From contig JAJSPD010000089.1 of assembly GCA_021307315.1 (NCBI GenBank), positions 104,751 to 168,750 on the forward strand: a stretch of 64,000 nucleotides of DNA. Reading direction: 5' to 3'. This document shows positions 15,083 to 25,333 of the stretch, piece after piece. The notes below the pieces were generated by a model that was not told the DNA's origin, made no database searches, and saw only the letters and a list, made by a program, of their open reading frames with translations. Positions within the stretch are counted from its first letter, which is position 1. Every line of letters starts with the position of its first letter. Position numbers and translations under genes: made by a program. This DNA comes from Bisporella sp. PMI_857. Taxonomy: Eukaryota > Ascomycota > Leotiomycetes > Helotiales > Helotiaceae.

Positions 15083-16349
15083 ATGGCCCCATCAGCCATA
15101 GAGAAGGACTCCGCGGACGAAGCCACAGCTTCGAAGGCCTTGTTGGAACTTCCCGAGCCTACTCTCGCTCGCATGACGAAAGCTGGTATCAATCTCTCAA
15201 ACGGGTATCCTTGGTGCCCAGTATCAAAGGAACCTGTTTACTGGCAGGATAGATCCAAGCTTCGTACCGAGCCATGGAAGTACAATGACCCAGCTGCTCG
15301 AGCTGATAAATCTAAATCAGCTCTATTGTCGGCTGCCGCCAAAGTGACTGATATCACTACGCATATAGGAACCGAGATTGAAGGTCTCCAGCTAAAGGAT
15401 CTGACAGATCAACAGAGAGATGAACTAGCATTGCTCATTGCGGAGCGAAGTGTCGTGGTCCTCCGAGAACAAGACCTTTCACCACAGCAGCAGCTCGAGC
15501 TCGGCCGTTATTATGGAGTGGTTGATGTGCATGTAAGTAGTCATCCTTTGAAATCGTTAGCAACTTAACGGAATAACTAAACGACCTCAAGTCTACCGCT
15601 CCTCAGGTACCAGGAAACCCAGGTGCCGCCGTCATCTGGCCCAGCTGGGGGGTCCAGAATCTGCCCGCAATTTTCGGTTTCCGTAAGGGATTCGGCTCAA
15701 GCTTCTGGCATAGCGACTCATCTCATGAACCGCAGCCACCTGGTTACACACATCTCCACAACGATACTGCACCAAGTGTGGGCGGCGATACTCTGTGGGC
15801 TAGCGGTTATGCTGCGTATGAGAAGCTCTCGCCTGACTTCCGTAAGATGATCGACGGCAAGCTTGTTGCGATCCGATCCTATGGTACGTTCGTCGACAAA
15901 GATAACCCAGGAGGAGCTCAAAAGCACATTGAACGCGTTCAACCACTCGTCCGTGTACATCCGGTCACTGGCTGGAAAACATTGTTCGTTAGTCGGGCAT
16001 TCACTCATCGTATTATTGGACTCGACAAGGCTGAAAGTGACTTAATTTTGAACTATCTATTTGATATATTCGAAAAGAATCTTGATATTCAAGTCCGTAT
16101 TAGGTGGGGTAACGGCACAAGTGTTTTGTGGGACAACAGGTGGGATTTCTGATTTCTTTATAACTGAGAGGAGCTGACATGAATAGGTCTACAATTCATA
16201 ATGCCACCTGGGACTATAATGGCAAGCAACCTAGACATGGCACATTGGTTCTATCATTTGCAGAGATACCCTACTTTGATCCTGTGGCTCCAACCAGGCG
16301 TGAAGCATTAGGACTTTTAGACAACAGCGAGCAGGAGCCAGCAGAATGA
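15083..16349 (+). CDS. TauD/TfdA-type Fe(II)/2-oxoglutarate dioxygenase
   Basis: Three exons (15083-15532, 15607-16139, 16187-16349) give 381 residues. The facial triad is intact: His185 and Asp187 in FWHSD, and distal His332 in WDNRSTIH, rebuilt across intron 2. GGDTLWASGYAAY and the C-terminal RHGTL segment (probable 2-oxoglutarate-binding arginine near 344) are typical of fungal TauD proteins. The family couples 2-oxoglutarate and O2 to hydroxylation or desulfonation. Many fungal members take small acids or taurine, but its position divergent to the aminotransferase within the cluster suggests oxidation of the amino-acid precursor or of the tetramic acid product. Substrate assignment is inference. 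The start has a good context (GCAATGG). Confidence 0.93.
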
Positions 16350-17263
16350 GGGCCTTCTATCTAAGTCATCTTGTCCAAGCCACTCAATAAGCATGCTAGA
16401 GCATTGCGATATAGAGGTATACACTAATATTTAAGGATTTTGATAAAGAAGGATGTTGTAGTCGCGATATATATTTCAATAGTTGTGGATTTACGTGTCC
16501 TACTTCGTCAACTGGTTTTCATCGCCATGAATTCCTTAAGTGATTCAAAAAAATATTAATAATCGAGCTGACTATACATTATGGACTGTAGGGAAGGTCT
16601 TAATATTTTAGAACGATCACAATATTAAAGTAAGACGTTGAAAATCAAGTGTAGCGGGTTGAACCCGTAAGGATTACTCGGCTGCAGGTGCCTTGGGCAC
16701 GAGTGTCAAAAATAGGATCTATTATCTAGGAAATCAATTGGAGGATCTGCAACGGTATACAAAATTTGGTTCAAAGATACCTCTAAGCAAAACCGTCTAA
16801 TTACGCCACGACTTGCGTTAGTGAAATACGGGTCAAAGGCTTCGTCGCAGACACAATCTCGACTTAAACTCGGTCGCAGAAAATTAGAGGCAAAAGTAGT
16901 ACTTCTTTATTCGTAGGTCAGTTTCCAGGCCCATTTCGGGGTCAGGTTCTAGGTTAGTTACCAGCCAAGATACCAGTAGGGTCGAATACCAATAGCTGCG
17001 TTCCGGGGGCTTGGTGGCAACCCGGGGGGGCCACACCCACGCGGTGAAATCTATGGCGGAATACCGGATCATACCAGGCCCGAGGCTTCTTGGTTAAGTA
17101 TGATCGTTTTGTACTTGGACGTTATGTATCGCAATATCTTAACTAATTTCTACAACAAGCGCATTAGTATAAGTCGGTTGCAACTTGCGGCTTTACCGAT
17201 ATGCAACCAGATCGCTCTCAAAGATACAAAATCTTTCCTTCAAGATATGGCAGTCTGGTCAAT
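16350..17263. other. Intergenic, no gene seen
   Basis: This lies between convergent genes. It contains only short frames, one C/G-rich patch near 17000-17040 and AT-rich stretches. No domain or RNA gene was recognised. Confidence 0.55.
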
Positions 17264-18609
17264 TCAGGGCGTGGGTGAGTCTCCTGGATCTGCCTCCCAG
17301 CCTGTAAGATGCAAGAACAAGTTTGGTTCAATTCTCTGTAACAGAGAATTGCGATCTTCATCCTTCTTCTGCGTGATGATGCATGCAAAGATCATTCCCA
17401 AAGAAAAGTCCCAAACGATCAATGCCGCTATGGTCGCTTGAGACAACTTATTGATACAACCACTATCCAGGAGATCACTAACTAAGCTACTATCTAGGTC
17501 ACTTCGCAGATCATCTGCAGCTTCTTTTTTCGTTCCCACTAAAGGAACACGGACCTGTAAAAGACCAGGTTTGAACCAATCGAGTGACTTGAACTGCGGA
17601 AATCGAGTTCGAAAAAGGCTATTATAATGCATGAAGACCTTGAAATGCAACAGTGCAAGTCTATTCTTGTCAACATCATATGAGGAGCGTCCAACTTCAG
17701 CACTCACCTTTGGTATTGTTGACGAACAGCAGGATCGGAGGATGACTCATCAATTCTTCTTTGCTGATAAATACCAGCCTGCTGGAGGATATCAGAGCAA
17801 TGCCTATGACTCATAATTGTGTTTGGGAAGTGTTCAACCCCTCTATAGGTGGAGATAATGAGCGGGATCAGCAGTGTTTGAAAATACGGCAGGCACTCCG
17901 CCGAAGGACGTGTCCAAACGAGATTTCGGGGCTGCTCATTGAGCTGAATATAGTCGTGTCAGTGTTCAAGAGTTCAATCCATCGAATGTGTTCATTGTGT
18001 ACATACGAGCCTTCTGGTAACTTCTTGCATCAGAATGTCATGTCGGCCTTTAGCTTCCAGCCGTGCACTAAGGGTTGGTACCATCCAAAGACCCGCAATC
18101 AGAACAGCTGCAACTAACTCGGGTATCTGGGGTACATTCATAAATGAATCTTCATCCAGAATTGGCCAGTGCGGGTGAAAATGACAAAAGTAGAGTCGCT
18201 CCAGCTCTTCTCTACTCGCAATTGCCGTGAAACTTGGGCCCAACCCTTCATAGATGTCATTTCGCAAAACGGAGGCAGCTGTAGCCACGCTATCAAGCGT
18301 ATCAATAGGTTGCAAAGAATCAGGCTCTAGGTTGGCGGCTCTTGCGGAGGGATGTTGCTCCTCGTTTGGCGCCGCTTTGCATTTCGAGCTTAAACGTATG
18401 TGACGCTTTAGAAGGTCGCTGTAACACGGCTTAACATCTAATGCCTTCGTCTCAGACGGAACTCTTTACCTCCTGTAAAAATCCGCACCACAAGACTGAC
18501 AACGAAAAGGGCGGAGCTGCCCATGACTCTTTTCGTGTCGAACGAGGTGCTCCTTTCGGTTATATGATCGAAGGCAATCAGTGTACCGGCATGTAAATTG
18601 TCCCGGCAT
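17264..18609 (-). CDS. C2H2 zinc-finger transcription factor with fungal-specific TF domain
   Basis: Modelled exons 18609-18470, 18418-18007, 17943-17708, 17660-17264 give 394 residues. Two fingers are visible near the N terminus: C-X4-C-X12-H-X3-H, then C-X2-C-X12-H-X6-C, the second split by an intron. The middle part (ELERLYFCHFHPHWPILDEDSF, then SYRG-like LIISTYRGVEH and RLALLHFKVF) matches the fungal_trans fold that follows C2H2 fingers in many secondary-metabolism regulators. The protein is short for this class (usually 600 or more residues). The last about 80 residues are not recognisable, so the gene may be truncated or have an unmodelled 3' exon. It sits at the cluster border divergent to the NmrA-like gene and is a candidate pathway regulator. 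Confidence 0.75.
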
Positions 18610-18743
18610 GCTTCTCGTTAATAACGCTACCAGCTAGTTTTGTGCGACACGTGATCTAAGCAGATTCGGGATGAGTCAAGCAATCCAAAGTAGTACGGTC
18701 CAACGCGTTCATGCGGAATAGAATGATACGGGACGGCACTCGA

Positions 18744-18842
18744 CGATGTGGGATGCTTGCCAAGTGGAAGGAGCGATGTGGGAGGAGCGATGTGGGATGA
18801 TGTGGGATATTGATAAGCGATGTAAGATAAGCGATGTGGGCG
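18744..18842. repeat. Short tandem repeats of a GATGTGGGA unit
   Basis: At least five spaced copies of GCGATGTGGG or close variants occur within 100 bases, some joined by GATAAGC. The array lies in the 534-base gap between the C2H2 regulator and the NmrA-like gene, which are divergent, so it may carry promoter sites. A plain microsatellite expansion is equally possible. Confidence 0.6.
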
Positions 18843-19143
18843 AAGTTGCGGCAAGGTCACTGTTGGCGTCAGCATTGATTACTGATTTAGTTGTTCTGTG
18901 TATCATCATTTTTAAGCACGTACGTGCCTAGAATGGTAATATGGTATAATAGGGCGCATTCCGCACCATGAATACAATATGTTGTCATTCAAAGGATATT
19001 AACCCCCGAGCAGCACTTTCAGCATTCTGAAATATTTCGAGCCGACAACTCGTTTCTTACAGTTCCGAAAGTCTTCGCATCTGCTACATTATTCTTACCC
19101 TTGTTTTTATACTCAATCCGTTGAGCTCCCATACCATTTCAAA

Positions 19144-20227
19144 ATGCCTGTGGTCGCAATTGTTGGAGGGACCCGCGGCATTGGGCGCGCCGTGCTGGAA
19201 GGAATTCAAGACCGAGGGACACACACTGTCATCGTTTTTTCCAGAAACGTACGTTCAAAAATTCCGGCAACAATAAATTCAAATTAACCGAAGTCTTAGT
19301 ATAGCAAGGAGGTTGAGCAAGAGCTTGGAGCCCGCCTCGTTGCAGCTGACTATGGCGACGTAGCTAGCCTTGTCAAACTTCTCGAGGACAACAATGTCGA
19401 AACAGTCATTTCAGGAGTAAACAATTTTACGGGTGCAGGTGCTGAGATCAACTTGATCCGTGCATCCGAGCTGTCCAGCGTCACAAAGAGGTTTATTCCT
19501 AGTGTCTGGGGATGTCGCTACGGTCCAGAGTAAATGCTCACTGCTTTCATGGGACGAATACATGCTGAAAACTGTAGCAAATCTGATTTCCCACCTGCGG
19601 TGCCCAAGATCGCATCGGAGAAAGAACTTGAGAAAACTTCACTCAAGTGGACTGCCGTGTGCATTGGGTTCTTTCTCGATTATTTCGGCATGCCCAAAGT
19701 CAAGTCTCACTTGCTTCCTATCACTATGGTACTCGATATCGTCGCAGCCAAGGCAGCGATTCCCGGATCCGGTGATGTGCCTGGAGCTTTTGCCTACAGC
19801 CAGGATGTTGGTAAATTTGTCGCCGCACTCCTAACACTATCTGAGTGGGAGAAAGAGTCCTATATCATTGGTGATAAGCTTACTTGGAACGAATGTCTCA
19901 GACTTGCTGAGAATGTCCGTGGTAAGTATGCGGCTGGGTAAACTTGTCCATCCTATGCCTTACTGATAATTTCTAGGCAACAAGTTTGACGTGACGTACG
20001 ATTCTATTGAATTGCTCACATCTGGCAAGGTGACCGAGCTTCCAGGTCACGTGCCTGACTATGCTTATTTTCCCAAGGAACAAATGCAGGCGATACTTGC
20101 TGGATTTCAGCTCCTCTTTGAGGAAGGCTACCTGAATTTCAAGCCGAAGCAGACCCTCAACGACCTGTTTCCCGATATACACGCAGTATCTGCTAAGGAG
20201 ATGCTGGACATGGGTTGGAAAGCGTAA
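19144..20227 (+). CDS. NmrA-like / isoflavone-reductase-like NAD(P)-binding protein
   Basis: Four exons (19144-19248, 19300-19529, 19578-19921, 19977-20227) give 309 residues, the usual length. The N terminus VAIVGGTRGIGRAVLEG is a dinucleotide-binding loop. RFIPSVWGCRYGP and the later WTAVCIGFFLDYFGMP are typical of fungal NmrA-like/isoflavone reductase-like proteins. The TAA at 19531 is inside intron 2 (GTAAAT...TGTAG), so the gene is not broken. Members either reduce small molecules with NADPH or act as redox-sensing regulators without catalysis, and the sequence does not separate these. Divergence from the C2H2 regulator suggests shared control. Confidence 0.88.
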
Positions 20228-21218
20228 AATTGAGGGAAGATCATTAGGGCTACGTGAGAGCCTGCATATGCCCCAACAATGGCATGGTACTTGTAATGAT
20301 GCTGTTTGCGAATTCACTGTAGTAATCTGGTGGCCCCAAGCTTCTTCAATAGTAAACCAATTCCGCCGGCTACTGTCGCTTTCAGTTCTGCGACAGTGAA
20401 ACACCTCTGTTATCGTGACCTATTCGTGAAACGAGCGCTGGGGCTCCCGCGCGAACTTCCAAAGCATCTACAGTTTATAAAGTATACATTTGCACCCCCT
20501 CTCCCCACTAGGGTTCCATTACGAAGTGATCAAAGTGACAAGCGAAGGCGTGAAATGAGGAAACAACTTAATCGGATGTATGATGATCGACCAGGTTAGA
20601 AGCCCGCGGATGAGAATCACAATTGATTCCACTATAGTGATCAATGGAACAATCATTCCTAGGCTGGCCAACATGCCAAGGAGGTCCTTTCGATGAGATC
20701 ACAAGATATCCGTAAGAGTAAGCCCAACAACTTGGAGTTTACAGTCAGAGTTGTATGCTCTTCCCCCTGCTGGCTATTCTATGAACACCAGCCATCAACG
20801 TACAAGAACCGGGATAAAATAGTGACCAGGTAGTTACCCAACAGGAGGTGCAGCTTCCGGATGTGCGAGGGTATATCGATAAAAAAGGATACATACACAC
20901 ATTCTAAATTGAAACCTATTGAAATAGAGAGTTACCTTCGCCATTTACATGGGGGAATTTTTGGGTATCCCGGGGTCACCATCGAGCCGCACAACTGATG
21001 GACTAAAGATGCTCAGCTGACCTAGGCTATCTTGCAATGTCTTATCATTTTAGACAATCTCGCTTCCTCCATGTCAGTCACTGTGAGAATATGAGTAACA
21101 ACCCCTTCCCCAACACATATGCGACAGCGTGGTATCCCAGATATTAACCGTATTCTAAATTATCTTGTATCGCATCCTGTTCCAAATAATGCCATGTAAT
21201 AATGTTGCAGTTCTAGCG
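20228..21218. other. Intergenic, no gene seen
   Basis: About 1 kb between convergent genes. One 97-codon frame (20306-20599) has no recognisable domain. The stretch otherwise holds only short frames. Confidence 0.5.
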
Positions 21219-23368
21219 TCACAAGATTCCCATCTCTGCATCGGTGTCATCGCGCGGAATCAATGCATGGATCTCCGCTTTCAAATTATCTGCGTCCGCT
21301 TCTCTTCCCGGCCACTCCCGCATCCAAGTTTCCAGCTTGGTTAAAATTCGTATGACAAAAGTAGGAGAATCATCTGCCATCTCGGTGGCAAAAATAGCCG
21401 CCGCTTCTCGTAGATTCTTCTCCGCTAGATCATACTTACCTAAAGAATTCTGTGCTTCAGCACAAAACTGCAGAGAAATTATACGCGCTGTGGTATCGCC
21501 TTCAACGCGAGCACGGGCCAGGTAATTTAAAGCAACTATCTCAGCCTGGTCGAACTTCCCTTGTTCTCGTAAAGTTCGTGATAAAGGGCCCTTGAACAAA
21601 TTAGCATTGCAATGCATCAAGATGTTGGTAGGATACATAGGGATATCTTGGGAGTTGCGACCACAAGTTGAGGAGACCCAGGAATCCGTATCCTAAAGTT
21701 CTAGCCCCTCGACCATGGCTGGCATTTATTATAGAAATGGGGTGCTTACCATTACAGTGAATATTTGCGCCGGCGAGCTACCAGCTTGTTCGCAATCTGT
21801 GAGGATTTGACGGAGAGTTATCTCTTGACTTCTGAGGTCACCAAGCCGGGAACGGTTAATAATTGTGTCGATTGTGGTCTCGTAAAGCGGTCCAAGGTTG
21901 CGACACAACGCATCTATGATCGCCGTCCATAACTGCAGAGTCAATGTAAGCAATAGGGAGCCATTTAGCTATGAACAGCAGAAATTGCATAAAGATACAC
22001 ATGGCATTGATCACCCCTGACTCAAAGCTACATGATGAAGGAAAAGTGAAACTCCAAGTATTGGTTTTATAAAGAGCAAGGAGATACTGGGGCAGGCAAT
22101 GAAAACTCGAGTGACCCTTACCCCGTGCCACGCTTCTTGAAACTGCTTTGGCTCAAGAACGCCAATTATTTGACAGATCCTTCGCCATGGATTGTTCTTC
22201 GGCACAACGAGCGCCACCCCCCCTATGTACCTTTGTAGCATCTCAATAACGTCTTCTAGGCCATTTAATTTCAGATACCAGAAGGTTAGAAGAAAAAAAT
22301 TCAAAGTGTCTGGATGCTCGTCTTTGATGACGTCTTTCATCAAGCCAAACATAGCAGACAAGACTCTTCTTGCTTCGGTAAACGACTTGGCTTTAACCAA
22401 CATCCCAGCTGTATTGCAAGAACCAAGAATCTTATCTATGTTATAATTTTCTGTCTCGATATGAATATTGGTATATCCTCTTCCTACTTTAAAAACCCAG
22501 GTTCTGCTTTGGTAAGACGAATCGAAGTACTTGCCAATGCTGAAAAACAGCTCCTGTGGCAATCTATACATTGGAGGAGATGAGAGCTCAGCGTATCTTT
22601 GTTGTTGCATAAATCGGGGCTGAAGAGCCTTGCTCGCGGAACCTGTAGAGATAGAAAAGCCTCCATGTTGGCGACCTGATTTTACATTATTCGTGCTTTT
22701 TACTGAGTCATAAATTCCGACTGGAGTGCCGGCTGAATTAAGCATGGCTACGGGTATTGGAGCATTTGGAGCACAATTCCGAGGCGACGATTCTAGGACA
22801 TGAATAGTTGTAAGTCTTCTAGAAGAAAAGAGAGTGGAAGGAGGGAATTAAACACTAACCTTCACTGCTTTCAGTTTCTCCTGTTTTTTTCTCTGCTGCC
22901 TCACTTCGCCAACGAAGAACTTTCTCTGGATACAAGCTTACTGTTCCCACTCGTGTTCGTTCCGATATAGCTTGAGTGCTGATTGCATCAAGAATTCTTT
23001 CTCTTTCAGCGGCTGTCGTGTTCTTTTTCAACCCCCAGTCTAAGACCTTGCGACGGAATTGACGTTTTCTATCTACCGATTAATAAATGAAAAATTGTCA
23101 AGGTACGAAATTGTACCTACGTAGGGTAGAAGTTATAACGTGACTTTAGAATGGTAGCCACCTGCTCATACGTAAGGTTCTCATGAATATAAAGACGTTC
23201 TATGACTGGCCGCAAGGCTATCCATTCCTGTACGGTGAGTTGACGATTGTGAACCTTATTAGATGGTATGGTTGTGTATCGGTGACGAAGATCTACTACC
23301 ACTGGAGCCAAAGGCTGTGATGAAAATGGCGGTAGGTTTCTTCCAGAATTGTCAGATGCCTGGTCCAT
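21219..23368 (-). CDS. Clr5-domain protein with TPR-like helical repeats
   Basis: Five minus-strand exons (23368-23121, 23068-22860, 22792-22122, 21932-21750, 21692-21219) keep phase and give 594 residues. The N-terminal Clr5 domain is clear: WIALRPVIERLYIHENLTYEQV, continued after intron 1 by KRQFRRKVLDWGLKKN. Residues about 150-594 are helical, with TPR-like segments such as HPDTLNFFLLTFWYLKL and GKYDLAEKNLREAAAIF. The Clr5 domain is a fungal HTH-like N-terminal module, often joined to ankyrin or TPR repeats, of unknown biochemical role. Intron 3 (189 nt) is longer than its neighbours and could hide a further exon. No link to the metabolite cluster is evident. Confidence 0.82.
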
Positions 23369-24251
23369 GATTGTGGTAGGCAACAAGTACAGCTATGTAG
23401 TGGGCATATCCCACTGGTCTAGATTAAGATTATAAAAGGTATAACTAAAAAGCCAGAGCGTTTTGAATAGAATTATACTTTTTTGGGTTGTGAATATTCA
23501 GTTGTACTACTACACGGGGATGTTGGGCATCTATGTACTTAAGTGCTGATAGCGGCACCCGATAGTTTGGGTTTTCGACATCCCTGCGAGGCGAATGTCC
23601 CGTAGGACATGTGACCAGAAAAACCAAATCACATCAATCTCGACCATCGATCAAAATGAGCTTTCAAGCCTTTCGGATTATAAGAAACGGACCTTCTGTC
23701 TTTACGTTTACACTTTCATTTGTCCAAGCTCATTGATTTGATTTTTATAACTGCCATTTATCCATGCACCCGGCGCATCCGTCAATTTCCCCTGACATTT
23801 ACCACTCTTTGGAAGACCAAACCCGCCTAAATCGAAAAGAAGGCGAAGATAAGATATTTAGCTTTTATCACACGCCAATTTTTCAAAACATCCTAGCTTA
23901 TGTAAAGGTGGGAATTTTCAAGAGAAGTTTACGGCTCAAAAGGTCCACTCGGCTAATCTTACGAAGGGTGGTCATCCAAAATGTGGAGTCCCTGGACGAT
24001 ATTTAGCTCCACTGTCATATGTTTTTAGATGACGTGCTTACAAATCTGGAAGCAATAGCCGAGTATAATTCTGGGTCACATACCTCTTTCGCGATTTCCA
24101 ACCTCTTCATACTCTAAAATGCCTAGAAAAGTGCTCCAGTAGGTACCTGATCCAGTATTCTTCTATTGTCCCCAAATCCAGACATGTTAAGAATAATAAA
24201 GCGTGCTATATCGAGTATTTAGTAACGTGATTTGTCAAAGAATACGGCTTT
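23369..24251. other. Intergenic, no gene seen
   Basis: The stretch is AT-rich. An 80-codon frame at 23764-24006 shows no domain. It ends at the left edge of the solo LTR. Confidence 0.5.
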
Positions 24252-24480
24252 TGTAACAACTCAAGGCGAACAGGGATCTCGATCCGTAGATCTTAGGAAG
24301 AGGGATTCAAAGGTATGAACGACTATCAATTGTTATAATGAAGAGAACAAGCTACAGATAGAAGAAGGGAAGGAAAGCAGCGCTTTATATACAGGAGACT
24401 GGCTAGTGCAAGCGACGCCCTGTGGTGTTAGGGGGTGAGCCCCAAGGGGCTCTAAGCGAGATAGGGCTAGGGCCGTGACA
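24252..24480 (-). mobile_element. Solo LTR of chromovirus family A
   Basis: On the plus strand it begins TGTAACAACTC and ends GCCGTGACA. It aligns along most of its length with the LTR at 48806-49061, including AGGGATCTCGATCCGTAGATC, the CTATCAATTGTTATAA core and GCTTTATATACAGGAG. No coding part is attached, so it is a solo LTR in the same orientation as element A. The flanking bases (GCTTT left, ACTTT right) could be a decayed 5-base target duplication. Confidence 0.85.
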
Positions 24481-25333
24481 ACTTTGATCGTAATTATTTC
24501 AGCCGTTGTAAGAACCGCCAACAAAAACGTACATACTGAGTAACCATGTACTGCAGGCCGATATAGCACCAGGCTTTAGATATAATTCAATCATCCAGTT
24601 TGTTGAGATTTTCGGATCTCGGCAACATGCTACAGCATTTTCGCCTCAAAGGATATTGGTTAGGCAAAATATGTGTCGCACGATACAACATAAATGACCA
24701 AATTTTCGAATTCCCCCAAGGCTCGAATACTTCATATAAGCATTGGCAGATTATGCTCCGAGCCATAGCACAATAAACAGAAAGTGAAGAAAGATTTACG
24801 TTTAATTTAAACGTAGTTTCCTTAACGAAGTCTCTGGCAGCAAGATCACCTCCGAGAGTTTTGTGTGCGAAAAATCGGGCCCGCTGATGTTGATAGGTCT
24901 CGCCATTTGGGCTTCCCGCTGAGGCTATGTTGCTGCTATCGTTGTTTGCTATTTTTGAATATCTTGTTGAGTTGAGGGTACAATATGTGAAGAATGACGC
25001 TTGATCTTCCTCTCTCCTGTTCGAATTCGATGACCATTCTTTGTTTTTTTAGTGCCTAAGAGGCACCGATATGATTTCGAAGGAGGTCTAGCCATTCAGC
25101 ACTGCTTGAATATGGTAAGTTGGTCAGTCGTAGGGGTGTAAGATAAGAGAGATTTGCTAATACTATATGTAAAGAGGAATAAGAGGGTGAAAGCTGCATA
25201 CCAAAGACTATTCAGCTCCCTCAAACAAACTAGCTTAAGATGTGATGTGTTGGAATATTCAGGTCCGTAATGAAGAAGTATCGGAGGCAATAACAGGATC
25301 TTCCCACCATGTGTACCCATTGCCCGACAGAGG
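24481..25333. other. Intergenic, no gene seen
   Basis: AT-rich stretch between the solo LTR and the 3' end of the Zn2Cys6 regulator. It includes the likely 3' UTR of that gene. No other feature was recognised. Confidence 0.45.

Noticed and set aside
19531..19533. In-frame TAA in the NmrA-like gene, suggesting a broken gene
   Set aside because: It lies inside a 48-base intron (GTAAAT donor, CTGTAG acceptor). Removing the intron restores the conserved PPAVPK segment.
24333..24569. Open frame across the solo LTR
   Set aside because: It is LTR sequence read by chance.
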